Positions 8,928 through 18,741 of a stretch of 51,927 nucleotides of DNA are shown here, piece after piece. Both the position numbers and the translations under genes were made by a program. This DNA comes from Plastoroseomonas arctica. GTDB taxonomy: Bacteria; Pseudomonadota; Alphaproteobacteria; Acetobacterales; Acetobacteraceae. The stretch covers positions 1 to 51,927 of the forward strand of contig NZ_JAAEDH010000028.1 of NCBI RefSeq assembly GCF_018128965.1, written 5' to 3'. How positions within the stretch are numbered: the first letter of the stretch is position 1; each line of letters starts with the position of its first letter. A model generated the notes under the pieces. It did not search any database. It saw nothing but the letters and a program-made list of their open reading frames with translations, and was not told where the DNA came from.

Positions 8928-9398
8928 CTAACGAAGGACGAACTCAACACGGCGATTCATGCCGAAATTTACAGCGTCGAATCCCATCGGAAGATTAACA
9001 CGGCCGGAAAGGGAAATGAGATCAGCCGGGACGCCAAGTCGTTCCAACTCACGACCGATTCTCGCGGCGCGGAGGAAGGCTAGGTTGTTTCCATCCCGCT
9101 CGCGCAGCGAATGCCCCACCAGCTCCACGCGCACTTCCTGCGCCGGAAGCGGCACGCTCGCCTCTCGGTCCCAAGACGAAAGAGACGGGTGACTAAGTCT
9201 GTCACGCTCTTGGCGCCACCAGGCAGCGAACTCGCTCACGATTTGCAAGCATCGCGGCGGGAGTTCCGCGCTTTCGAGGTCGAAGTCAAAGCAAATATAG
9301 CTCCGGCTCAGTGCTTGCGCGTGACGACTATCGGAAACGGTGAGACAGAGCGCCGCGAGGATCCCGCCGACCCTCAGCAGCTTCAGACCGAGCATCAT
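8928..9398 (-). CDS. Small OmpA-like domain protein, AT-richer than surroundings
   Basis: About 156 aa. A hydrophobic N-terminal segment (LGLKLLRVGGILAALCLTV) suggests a signal peptide or anchor. The C-terminal half follows the OmpA/MotB peptidoglycan-binding pattern: VELVGHS, then NNLAFLRAARIGRELERLGV, and a final MNRRVEFVLR. The usual Asp of the GHTD motif appears as Leu (GHSL), so diaminopimelate binding may be altered, while the Arg in LRAAR is kept. I chose the ATG at 9398 because a G-rich ribosome-binding-like stretch precedes it; an ATG at 9437 has none. Base composition is clearly lower in GC than the neighbours, suggesting transfer. Confidence 0.75.
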   Translation of the reverse strand: MMLGLKLLRVGGILAALCLTVSDSRHAQALSRSYICFDFDLESAELPPRCLQIVSEFAAWWRQERDRLSHPSLSSWDREASVPLPAQEVRVELVGHSLRERDGNNLAFLRAARIGRELERLGVPADLISLSGRVNLPMGFDAVNFGMNRRVEFVLR

Positions 9399-9483
9399 GT
9401 CGTTCCCCCACCGCTGGAGCCGTCGCGCCATCAGCATAGCGAACCAGACTGGGCGTTACGCCGCGAGAATTTTCTAGTTCTTC

Positions 9484-10335
9484 CTAAGCCGGCCCCTGAT
9501 CCAGCCCCGCCCGCAGCACTCCACCCGGATCCGCCACCAACCCCTCCCGTAGGAACAGGTCCAAAAACACCAAATTCACGTTGAACTTCACCCCATCCCC
9601 GTCCCGCACCGCCTCCACCAGCCGCACCACCGGCCACAGCTCGAACCGCTCCACCTCGTCATCATGGGGCACCGGCACCACGCCCTCCGGCACATCAAGG
9701 TCGTAGCAGTGCAGCACATCGCGTCGGACGCCGCCGGCAGCCTCGCGCATCACATAGGACACCCGCCCCACCGGCCGCGCCTGCACCGCCAGCGCCGCAT
9801 CCAGCCCCGCCTCCTCGGCCGCTTCCTTCATCAGGCATTCATCCGGCGTCAGCCCCGCCGGAATGCCCCCCGCCACGATGTTGTCGATCAGCCCCGGTGC
9901 GACCGGCTTGTGCTTCGAACGGAACCCCACCCAGACGTGCAGCCCATCCGCCCGGCGCACCAGCCCGTTCACATGCACCCCCTGCGACATCACCCCGAAG
10001 GCCGGCAGCGCGCCGCGGTCCAGTACGCCCAGCACCGGCCCCGCGCTCTCCGCGCGGATGTCGAACAGCTCGTCGCGAATCCGCAGATGCCCCGCGGCGG
10101 CCAGCGGCGGCAGCAGCCTGGCCAGAGCCTCGCTGCGCGCTCCCGGCCCGCGCAGTCGCCAGGCGAGCGTCACGCCCTCGGCGTCGAAATGGATGTCGCG
10201 GGGGAAGAACGTCAGCGCGCGGCAGAACTCCGGCCCGATCCACCCGACCTGGACGCCCTCGATCCGGAAGGCCAGGTACCCGGCCGGGGAGGCCAGGTTG
10301 TTGCAGGCATCGATGTGGCGCTGGAAACCGGTCAT
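9484..10335 (-). CDS. NUDIX hydrolase with N-terminal DUF4743-like domain
   Basis: A 283-aa protein. An N-terminal domain of about 110 residues resembles the DUF4743 region found before NUDIX domains of the thiamine-pyrophosphokinase-associated type. The NUDIX domain follows, with a box at about 156-178 reading GGIPAGLTPDECLMKEAAEE. This departs from the classic box (Leu for the first Glu, Lys for Arg), as is usual in this subfamily, while the metal-binding EE pair is kept. Likely hydrolyses a nucleoside-diphosphate-linked compound; the substrate is unknown. Divergent from the ABC exporter gene, with 83 bp between. Confidence 0.85.
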   Translation of the reverse strand: MTGFQRHIDACNNLASPAGYLAFRIEGVQVGWIGPEFCRALTFFPRDIHFDAEGVTLAWRLRGPGARSEALARLLPPLAAAGHLRIRDELFDIRAESAGPVLGVLDRGALPAFGVMSQGVHVNGLVRRADGLHVWVGFRSKHKPVAPGLIDNIVAGGIPAGLTPDECLMKEAAEEAGLDAALAVQARPVGRVSYVMREAAGGVRRDVLHCYDLDVPEGVVPVPHDDEVERFELWPVVRLVEAVRDGDGVKFNVNLVFLDLFLREGLVADPGGVLRAGLDQGPA

Positions 10336-10418
10336 GCGCCCTGCCTACCCCAGCCCCCACCCCCGCGTCACCCGTCCAGCCCTGGACCGCGCCGCAGTTA
10401 CACGCCACATGCGGGGCC

Positions 10419-12293
<1,875 letters not shown>

Positions 12294-12365
12294 CCGAACG
12301 CGCCCTCGCCCTTCCCTCCACCGCCCCAAGGCCCCATCTGCCGGGCAGCAAGGAGTGCGCGACCC

Positions 12366-12614
12366 ATGCAAATGGACCCCCGAGGCATGGCCCCGGAAGA
12401 CCTCAGCCACGCCGGCTCGGTCATCGACAAGGCCATCGAATACATGGTGGGCCAGAACATCGCGCCCCTCTCCATCGCCTCCGCCCTGCTCGGCGGAGCC
12501 CTCGGCCTGCTGGCCCGCACCATGGACGACGGCGCCATCGCCCAGGTCCTGCGCAGCGCACTCCACTCGGTCGAAAGCGGTGAGCTGCGGGAGATGCGGG
12601 ACGAGCAAGGGTAA
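12366..12614 (+). CDS. Small hypothetical protein (82 aa)
   Basis: Short ORF with a good ribosome binding site (AAGGAG about 10 bases upstream) directly after the Atm1-like gene. The product has a hydrophobic stretch (NIAPLSIASALLGGALGLLA, about 31-50) that could be one membrane helix, flanked by acidic and amphipathic parts. I recognise no family. It is probably co-transcribed with the exporter. A structured repeat begins a few bases after its TAA stop. Real coding status is likely but not proven. Confidence 0.6.
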   Translation: MQMDPRGMAPEDLSHAGSVIDKAIEYMVGQNIAPLSIASALLGGALGLLARTMDDGAIAQVLRSALHSVESGELREMRDEQG

Positions 12615-12620
12615 GCAAGG

Positions 12621-12704
12621 CGGGGGGCTCCGCCCCCTCGACCCCCGCCGGGGATCGCGCCGATCCCCGGGCCCCTGCGTGTGCTGGTCCTCGGTTTGGG
12701 AGGG
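12621..12704 (+). repeat. Palindromic repeat module, left arm of composite element
   Basis: It starts with hairpin GGGGGC-TCC-GCCCCC (12623-12637), then the string GACCCCCG. A second hairpin follows, CCGGGGATCG-CGC-CGATCCCCGG (12648-12670), and then the core CTGGTCCTCGGTTTGGGAGGG. The inverted copy at 12821-12900 matches it with compensating changes in the stems. Both belong to the family discussed under findings. Confidence 0.8.
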
Positions 12705-12724
12705 CTGTGTTTCATCGACGTGCG

Positions 12725-12797
12725 CCGGGGTTGGGAGGGGGCGCATCGCGCAAGCTCCCGTGCAGCTGGTGCTCTAGGCGCCCCCTCCCAACCCCGG
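12725..12797. repeat. Central 20-bp perfect inverted repeat
   Basis: CCGGGGTTGGGAGGGGGCGC at 12725-12744 is exactly complementary to 12778-12797, leaving a 33-nt loop. A further 8-bp stem with one G-U pair (GGCTCGCC/GGTGAGCC, 12796-12814) adjoins it. This sits between the two palindromic modules, so nearly all of the gap from 12621 to 12900 is foldable. The remaining gap to rpmB (12901-12989) shows no clear feature. Confidence 0.75.
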
Positions 12798-12820
12798 CTC
12801 GCCTTCGGTGAGCCTCAACC

Positions 12821-12900
12821 CCCTCTCAATTCAAGAACCAACAGATGGAGGTCCAGGATCGACACGATCCTGGCGGGGTCCAGGGGCAGAGCCCCTGGCC
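12821..12900 (-). repeat. Palindromic repeat module, right arm (inverted)
   Basis: Reading the minus strand it follows the same order as the left arm. First is hairpin CCAGGGGC-TCT-GCCCCTGG (12898-12880), then GACCCCGC, then hairpin CCAGGATCG-TGT-CGATCCTGG (12873-12853), then the core TTGGTTCTTGAATTGAGAGGG. Stem changes relative to the left arm are paired (CCGGGGATCG versus CCAGGATCG), which argues that the fold is what is conserved. Confidence 0.8.
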
Positions 12901-12989
12901 TTTCTACCCTTGACCTTCCCGGCTCCTTCCGCCACACACCGCCCTCTCGCGCGGGATTGGCGCGGCTTTCGTTGTTGGGAATTGCTTTC

Positions 12990-13283
12990 ATGGCTCGTCG
13001 CTGTGCCGTCACCGGCAAGGGTGTCCTTTCGGGGAACAATGTCAGCCACGCGAACAACAAGACGCGTCGGCGTTTCCTCCCGAATCTGCAGGAGAGCTCG
13101 TTCTTTTCCGATGTACTGGCGGCGCAGATCCGCTTGCGGCTGACGGCCAATGGCATTCGCACGGTCGAGCACAATGGCGGGATCGACAGCTACCTGTTGG
13201 GCACGCCGGACCGGAAACTGACGGTCGAGACGATCGTGTTGAAGCGCCGGCTCGAGAAGGCCAAGGCCAAGAAGGCCGCCTGA
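12990..13283 (+). CDS. rpmB: 50S ribosomal protein L28
   Basis: A 97-aa basic protein of the large ribosomal subunit. The N-terminus [20 protein letters not shown] and the following [11 protein letters not shown] are diagnostic for bacterial L28 of the alphaproteobacterial type. The basic lysine-rich C-terminus (EKAKAKKAA) is also normal. A longer in-frame extension upstream runs through the palindromic repeat and is rejected. The stop codon TGA is shared with the CTG start proposed for the next gene. Confidence 0.97.
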   Translation: MARRCAVTGKGVLSGNNVSHANNKTRRRFLPNLQESSFFSDVLAAQIRLRLTANGIRTVEHNGGIDSYLLGTPDRKLTVETIVLKRRLEKAKAKKAA

Positions 13284-13894
13284 GCGAGGCTGCCGCAGGC
13301 CGGATCATCGGCCTTTACCGCCGCCACGCCCGGGCCTGGTCCGAGGCGCGTGGCGGGGTGCTCGGGGGCGAGGCTCCCTGGCTCGATAAATTCCTGAAGC
13401 CATTGCCGGCGTTGGCTGAGATCCTCGATCTTGGCTGTGGTTCGGGGCGTCCGATCGCGGAACATCTGATCGGGCTGGGTCACCTGCTTACGGGTGTTGA
13501 TGCGTCGCCGCAGTTGCTGGCGATGGCGCGGGACATGGCGCCGGAGCAGCGATGGGTCGCCGCGGATATGCGCCGCCTGGTGTTGAGGCGGTGCTTCGAC
13601 GGCGTGCTCGCCTGGGACAGTTTTTTCCACCTGACGCATGCCGACCAGCGCGCGATGTTCACGGTCTTCGCGGCGCATGTGGAGCCTGGGGGCACGCTGA
13701 TGTTCACCGCCGGACCGGCGCATGGCATCGCGATGGGCGTGATGTTCGGCGAGGCACTGTTCCATGCGAGCCTCGCACCCGAGGAGTACCGCCAGCACCT
13801 CGACGCGCACGGCTTCGACGTCCTGGACCACAAGGCCGAGGACCCGGATTGCGGCGGCCGCACCGTGTGGCTGGCGCAGCGCCGCCAGGTCTAG
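13280..13894 (+). CDS. Class I SAM-dependent methyltransferase (proposed CTG start)
   Basis: A protein of about 204 aa with a Rossmann methyltransferase core: motif [10 protein letters not shown] (about 48-56), an acidic motif [13 protein letters not shown], and post-I segments [13 protein letters not shown] and [11 protein letters not shown]. Substrate unknown. The first ATG/GTG in frame is GTG at 13358, but that would cut off sequence that reads like a normal methyltransferase N-terminus ([20 protein letters not shown]). The frame is open back to CTG at 13280, which overlaps the rpmB TGA (CTGA), with AGAAGG upstream. I therefore prefer the CTG start; the conservative start is 13358. Its stop overlaps the hyuA stop in a CTAG. 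Confidence 0.85.
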   Translation: MSEAAAGRIIGLYRRHARAWSEARGGVLGGEAPWLDKFLKPLPALAEILDLGCGSGRPIAEHLIGLGHLLTGVDASPQLLAMARDMAPEQRWVAADMRRLVLRRCFDGVLAWDSFFHLTHADQRAMFTVFAAHVEPGGTLMFTAGPAHGIAMGVMFGEALFHASLAPEEYRQHLDAHGFDVLDHKAEDPDCGGRTVWLAQRRQV

Positions 13895-15927
13895 GGCAGC
13901 GCGATCTCCAGCCAGCCGCGCGCATCCATCCGCGCCACGTCGCCTTCGAGCAGCAGCACGGTGGTGGTGTCGCTCTCGATGATGGCGGGGCCAAGGATGG
14001 CTTGGCCGGGGGTGAGTGCCGCGAAGGCGTGGACGGGGATATCGGCGGCGCCGGCCTCCAGCATCACGCGCCGGTGGGGCGCAACCGGGCGGCCAGGCGG
14101 CAGCGTCGCGCGCGCCTCCCCGCCTGGCAGCAGGCCAAGCACCGCGATGCGCGCATTCACCAGCGCCACCTCATCGCCGCGAAGCGCATAGGTGAAGAGC
14201 TGTTCGTGGCGCGCGTGGAAGGCCTCGGCGACGCGGGCGCTGACGCCGTCGCTGTCGAAATCCACGGCGTCGAGCGACACGCCCACCTCGAACACCTGCT
14301 CGCCGTAGCGCATGTCGGCGGCGCGCTTCACCGCCACGTCGCCGCCGAACCAGCCGGCGACGCGGGCGCGGCCTTCGGCCTCCAGCGATGCGAAGATGTC
14401 GCGCAGCGCGGCGTCATCGGGCAGCCCCGCGCCTTCGAGGCTGCGGGAGACCTCGTAGCGCAGATCGGTGTGCAGCATGCCCCAGGCCGAGAGGCCCGCG
14501 GCGAAGACCGGCACGGCCGCGCGTGACATGCCCAGCTCCCGCGCAACGGCCGAGGCGTGCAGCCCGGCGGCCCCACCGAAGGCGAGCAGGGTGAAGCCGC
14601 GCGGATCGACGCCGCGCCGCACGGTGGCCAGGCGAATGCCGTCCGCCATGCGCAGGTTCGCCAGGCGGTGCGCGCCGGCCGCCGCAGCCATGGCGTCCAG
14701 CCCCAGCCGCGCGCCGAGCCGCGCGAAGGCGGCCTCGGCCGCGCCGCCGTCCAGCACGCGCTTGCCGCCGAGGAAATTCGCGGCGTCGAGGTAGCCCAGC
14801 ACCAGGTTCGCGTCGGTGACGGTCGCCTCGGTGCCGCCCTGACCGTAGCAGGCGGGGCCGGGAACGGCGCCGGCGCTGCGCGGGCCCACCTGCAGCAATC
14901 CGCCGGCGCTGAGGAAGGCGATGGAGCCGCCGCCAGCGCCCAGCGTCAAAATGTCCAGGCTTTCCAGTGCGATGCGTTCGCCGGCCACCTCCCGCCCACG
15001 GCCGAGTGCTGCCTCGCCCCCCTCGATCAGCGCGATGTCGGTGGAGGTGCCGCCGACATCGAAGGTGATGAGGTCGCGCCCGATGCCTTGCCGCGCCAGC
15101 GCCACGCCCGCCGCGACGCCGCCGGCGGGGCCCGACAGCGCGGTGCCGGCGGCGAGGCGCGCGGCCTCCTCGACCGGTGCGACGCCGCCATGGGAGAGGA
15201 TGACGAAAACCGGCCCGAGAAAGCCTTCCTCCGACAGGCGCGCGCGCAGGCGGGTGAGATAGCGCGCGACGATAGGCCCTACATAGGCGTTCACGACGGT
15301 GGTGGAGAAGCGCTCGAATTCCTTGATCTGCGGCAGCACCTCGGCCGAGTGGGTGACGAAGACGCCCGGCATGGCGGCGCGCACGGCATCGGCGGCGGCG
15401 CGTTCATGGGACGGGTCGCGCCAGGCATGGAGGAAGGCGATGGCGACGGCCTCGGCACCCTCGGCTTTCGCGTGGTCGATGGCGGTGGCGAGCGATGCGG
15501 CGTCGAGCGGCGTCTCGACGCGGCCATCGGGGCGGAGGCGTTCGCGCACGGGGATGCGGCGCTGGCGCGGCACCAAAGCGGGGGCGGCGGGCAGGCGGAG
15601 GTCGTAGCGTTCGGGCTTCAGCCCCTCGCGCATTTCGATGACGTCGCGATGGCCTTCGGTGGTGAGCAGCGCGACCTTGGCGCCGCGCCGTTCCAGCAGC
15701 GCGTTGGTGGCCACCGTCGTGCCATGGACGATGCGCTCGGTGCGTTCGAGGAGGCTCGGCAGGGTCAGGCCGAGCAGGTCGGCGAGGGCGACGAGGCCGG
15801 CGATGACGCCCTCGCTCTGGTCGCCAGGCGTGGAGGCGGATTTGGCAAGCACGGTGGTGCCGTCGGCGGCGATGCAGACCACGTCGGTGAAGGTGCCGCC
15901 GACGTCGATGCCGATGCGGTAAGTCAT
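13891..15927 (-). CDS. hyuA: Hydantoinase/oxoprolinase subunit A
   Basis: A 678-aa ATP-dependent subunit of a HyuAB-type amidohydrolase acting on hydantoins, 5-oxoproline or N-methylhydantoin-like rings. The sugar-kinase-like ATP-binding motifs are clear: GIDVGGTFTD (6-15) and FDVGGTSTDIA in the middle. GTTVATNALLERRG and ALSGPAGGV are further family hallmarks. Length is typical for a separate A subunit, in contrast to fused eukaryotic oxoprolinase. It lies downstream of hyuB with a 175-bp gap that holds a palindromic repeat, so coupling of the two may be loose. Exact ring substrate cannot be told. Confidence 0.94.
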   Translation of the reverse strand: MTYRIGIDVGGTFTDVVCIAADGTTVLAKSASTPGDQSEGVIAGLVALADLLGLTLPSLLERTERIVHGTTVATNALLERRGAKVALLTTEGHRDVIEMREGLKPERYDLRLPAAPALVPRQRRIPVRERLRPDGRVETPLDAASLATAIDHAKAEGAEAVAIAFLHAWRDPSHERAAADAVRAAMPGVFVTHSAEVLPQIKEFERFSTTVVNAYVGPIVARYLTRLRARLSEEGFLGPVFVILSHGGVAPVEEAARLAAGTALSGPAGGVAAGVALARQGIGRDLITFDVGGTSTDIALIEGGEAALGRGREVAGERIALESLDILTLGAGGGSIAFLSAGGLLQVGPRSAGAVPGPACYGQGGTEATVTDANLVLGYLDAANFLGGKRVLDGGAAEAAFARLGARLGLDAMAAAAGAHRLANLRMADGIRLATVRRGVDPRGFTLLAFGGAAGLHASAVARELGMSRAAVPVFAAGLSAWGMLHTDLRYEVSRSLEGAGLPDDAALRDIFASLEAEGRARVAGWFGGDVAVKRAADMRYGEQVFEVGVSLDAVDFDSDGVSARVAEAFHARHEQLFTYALRGDEVALVNARIAVLGLLPGGEARATLPPGRPVAPHRRVMLEAGAADIPVHAFAALTPGQAILGPAIIESDTTTVLLLEGDVARMDARGWLEIALP

Positions 15928-16036
15928 GGGGCGGTGTCAGCCTCACGCCCAAGCGGAGGCTCGAAGTCGATCTCCACATGCAGGTTCTCATCGGCTATCG
16001 CGTCGACATGCACCGCCAAGTCTGATCGGCGCTGCC

Positions 16037-16112
16037 TCTGCAGCCAGGACCGGGCAGCAAAAACAGAAGAAGGGGCGCGACGCAGTGGGTCCCGGGGGGA
16101 ATTCATTCCCCC
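16037..16112 (-). repeat. Palindromic repeat module covering the hyuB stop codon
   Basis: On the minus strand the palindrome GGGGGAATGAATTCCCCC (16112-16095) contains the TGA of hyuB at 16105-16103. It is followed by GGGACCC, a pyrimidine-rich TTCTTCTGTTTTTG stretch and a CCCGGTCCTGGCTGC core. The same succession occurs in both arms of the lutB-lutC element at 20842-21112. It fills part of the hyuB-hyuA gap. Confidence 0.8.
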
Positions 16113-17737
16113 ATGCTCACTATATCCCGCGCCCGCGCGTCGACATCCCGCCCGCTCGGCGGCCCCCATCCCCCGCCGCCGCCCGCCTGCACATGCAGCG
16201 TGTCCCCGGGCGCGATGGTGATTCCCACCTCCTTGGTCTTCAGCACCCGCTCGCTTCCATCCGCGCGCTTCAGCACGTAGTGGTGCGGTGCCCCATCTTC
16301 GCCGCCGAGCATGCCCGCCGCCCCGTGCCGCACGCCGTCGCCCGCGGTGTTCGCGCGGCAGGGACCGTCGCTCTCCACAACCAGTTCGAGTGCGCCGCCA
16401 TAGCCGCCGCGATGGGTGCCGTCGCCGGCTGATCCGGGGCGGAATTCATGGTGGCGGAAGAAGAGGGGGAAGCGCGTCTCCGCCATCTCCACGCTGCCGA
16501 ATTTCAGCCCGCCCGCCGAGTGCCACTCGCCCGCCGTGGACCAGCCATCCCCGCGCGCGGAGCCGCCGCCGCCGGGACGCGCATGGAACAGGTGCCACAC
16601 GAAGGCGCGGTCGCGGCGGCGGTCGCGCCCCTGGATGGCGACGCGGAAGCGCCGGCCCCAGCCGCCCATCGCGCGCTCCGGGCAGGATTGCGCGAGCGCC
16701 TTGACCACCGCCTCCACGATTTCGTTCGAGCAGTGCGAGGTGCACAGCGTGACCGGCGCCCCCGGGCGCGCCCAGACGATGGTGCCCTCCTTGGCGATCA
16801 CCGTCAGAGGCCGGAAGGCGCCGGCATTCTTCGCCACCTCGGGGTCCAGGAGATAGGCGAAGGCCATCGCCACCGCGCTCCACATGTTGGGGTAGCTGGA
16901 GTTCACGAAGCCCACGACCTGCGGCGCGCTGCCGGAGAGATCGACCGTCAGTCTCTCCCCCTGCTTGGTGACCCGCGCATGGATGAGGATGTCCTCCGCC
17001 CCATGCCCGTCATCATCGAGGAAGGCGCTGCCCTCGAACACGCCATCCGCCCAGCCGCCGAGGATGCGCCGCGCATGCGCCTCGGCATGGTCGAGGATGG
17101 CGTCCACCCCCGCCGCCAGGGTCTCGCCGCCCTGCTTGTCCAGAAGTGCCAGCAGCCGGCGTTCGCCCAGATGCGCGGCCCCCACCATGGCCAGCATGTC
17201 GCCGCGCACCTCGCGCGGCAGGCGCGTGTTGGTGACCAGCATGTGCAGCAGGTCCGGGCGCGGGGTGCGCCCCTCGCCGAGGCGGATCGGCGGGATGCGC
17301 AGCCCCTCCTGCCAGATCTCTGTCGCACCTGGGTTGTACCCGCCATGGGTGGCGCCGCCGATATCGGTCTGGTGCGCGCGCACCACAGACCAGAAGCGCA
17401 GCGTCGCACCCTCCATCACCGGCACCACGATGGTGAGGTCGGGCAGGTGGCTGCCGCCGTGATAGGGGTCGTTGAGCAGGAAGATGTCGCCCTCGCGCGG
17501 GTCGGGGAAGGCGTCGGCGACGGCGCGCGCGGCGAAGGGCATGGCGCCGACATGCACCGGAATGTGGTCCGCCTGCGCCACCAGGCGGCAGGCGGAATCA
17601 CACAAGGCGATCGAGAAATCGCGCGAGGAGTTCAGGATCTGCGAATAGGTGGTGCGCAGCATTGCCTCGCCCATTTCCTCGACGATCGCGCGGAAGCGGT
17701 TTTCGAGGACGGCGAGCGCGATGGGATCGGGCGTCAT
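16103..17737 (-). CDS. hyuB: Hydantoinase/oxoprolinase subunit B
   Basis: A 544-aa partner of HyuA. Family segments are FRAIVEEMGEAMLRTTYS near the N-terminus, VQ/ADHIPVHVGAMP, GDIFLLNDPYHGGSHLPD, and the glycine-rich C-terminal GDTLHVQAGGGGGWG. Length is normal. The C-terminus (IVSMGE) runs straight into a palindrome that supplies the TGA, so the last residues may come from a repeat insertion. Gene order is B then A, with transcription to the left. The SMP-30 family gene starts divergently 86 bp away. Confidence 0.94.
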   Translation of the reverse strand: MTPDPIALAVLENRFRAIVEEMGEAMLRTTYSQILNSSRDFSIALCDSACRLVAQADHIPVHVGAMPFAARAVADAFPDPREGDIFLLNDPYHGGSHLPDLTIVVPVMEGATLRFWSVVRAHQTDIGGATHGGYNPGATEIWQEGLRIPPIRLGEGRTPRPDLLHMLVTNTRLPREVRGDMLAMVGAAHLGERRLLALLDKQGGETLAAGVDAILDHAEAHARRILGGWADGVFEGSAFLDDDGHGAEDILIHARVTKQGERLTVDLSGSAPQVVGFVNSSYPNMWSAVAMAFAYLLDPEVAKNAGAFRPLTVIAKEGTIVWARPGAPVTLCTSHCSNEIVEAVVKALAQSCPERAMGGWGRRFRVAIQGRDRRRDRAFVWHLFHARPGGGGSARGDGWSTAGEWHSAGGLKFGSVEMAETRFPLFFRHHEFRPGSAGDGTHRGGYGGALELVVESDGPCRANTAGDGVRHGAAGMLGGEDGAPHHYVLKRADGSERVLKTKEVGITIAPGDTLHVQAGGGGGWGPPSGRDVDARARDIVSMGE

Positions 17738-17823
17738 GCGAGGCAGCGTCCCGCCCGGCGCGCCCTCTCGTCAAGCGCGCGTGTCCGCCGCATCCTCTGC
17801 GCAAAATCACGGAGGACCGCGCC

Positions 17824-18741
17824 ATGCCAGAGACCATCCCGCTCACCACGCTCGCGACCGGCCTGAAATTTCCCGAAGGCCCGGTCGCCATGCCGGACGG
17901 CTCCATCGCCCTCGTCGAGATCGCGATCGGCCGCATCACCCGCGTCGCACCCGACGGTACCGTCAGCACCATCGCAACCCCCGGCGATGGCCCGAACGGC
18001 ATGGCGCTGGGCCCCGACGGCATGCTGTACGTCTGCAACAATGGCGGCTTCGCCTGGCACGAGGAGCCGGGCTTCATCCGCCCCATCGGCCAGGCGCCCG
18101 ACTACGTCACCGGCCGCATCGAGCGCATCGACCCCGCGACCGGCGCCGTCACCCGCCTCTACGAAAGCTGCGACGCCAACCCGCTGCGTGGCCCCAACGA
18201 CATCGTGATGGACCCGCGCGGCGGCTGCTGGTTCTCGGACCTCGGCAAGGTGCGCGCGCGCGACCGCGACCATGGCGGCGTGTACTGGGCGGCGCTCGAC
18301 GGTAGTCGCATCATCGAGGCCGCCTTCCCGGTCCCCGGCGGGGCGAACGGCATTGGGCTGAGCCCAGACGGCAGCGTGCTCTACGTGGCGGAGACGGAGA
18401 CCGGTCGTCTCTGGGCCTGGGATGTCGAAGGTCCCGGCCAGCTTCGCAAGGACCCCTGGCCGAGCCCCAACGGCGCCCGCCTGCTCACCCAATTCCCCGG
18501 CTTCCGGCGGCTGGACAGCCTGGCCGTAGCGGCCTCCGGCAACATCACCGTCGCCACGCTGGTGAGCGGGGAAATCACCACCGTCTCACCCACGGGCGAG
18601 ATCCTGCGCCAGGTGACCATGCCCGAGCGCATGCCCACCAATTTCTGCTTCGGCGGGCCGGACCTTCGCACCGGCTTCATCACGCTCTCCACCAGCGGCG
18701 CGCTGGTCAGCGCCGCCTGGGACGAACCCGGCTTTTTCTAG
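17824..18741 (+). CDS. SMP-30/gluconolactonase-like beta-propeller protein
   Basis: A 305-aa six-bladed propeller of the SMP-30/Gnl/luciferase-like group, typically calcium-dependent lactonases of sugar or organic-acid pathways. Family signatures are LKFPEGPVAMPDGS (with the metal-ligand Glu), GDGPNGMALGPDG, RGPNDIVMDPRGGCWFSD, and GGANGIGLSPDGSVLYVAET. No signal peptide, so cytoplasmic. The ATG at 17824 has GGAGG eight bases upstream; longer in-frame extensions are antisense shadow. The stop overlaps the fasciclin gene stop in a CTAG. Which lactone is used is not evident; the divergent hyuBA genes may share a catabolic context. Confidence 0.9.
   Translation: MPETIPLTTLATGLKFPEGPVAMPDGSIALVEIAIGRITRVAPDGTVSTIATPGDGPNGMALGPDGMLYVCNNGGFAWHEEPGFIRPIGQAPDYVTGRIERIDPATGAVTRLYESCDANPLRGPNDIVMDPRGGCWFSDLGKVRARDRDHGGVYWAALDGSRIIEAAFPVPGGANGIGLSPDGSVLYVAETETGRLWAWDVEGPGQLRKDPWPSPNGARLLTQFPGFRRLDSLAVAASGNITVATLVSGEITTVSPTGEILRQVTMPERMPTNFCFGGPDLRTGFITLSTSGALVSAAWDEPGFF

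Noticed and set aside
9897-10418. Extension of the Atm1-like exporter by 174 residues
   Set aside because: The extra part is Pro/Arg/Ala-rich and antisense to the NUDIX gene. The exporter's normal N-terminus begins at 10419.
12621-12900. Reading the rpmB-upstream repeat as a CRISPR array or an insertion sequence
   Set aside because: The repeats are inverted and not regularly spaced direct repeats. There is no cas gene, no transposase and no duplicated target site.
12681-12989. Open frame joined in phase to rpmB through the palindromic element
   Set aside because: L28 has a fixed N-terminus (MARRC) and length of about 97 residues. The upstream translation crosses hairpins and shows no protein-like character.
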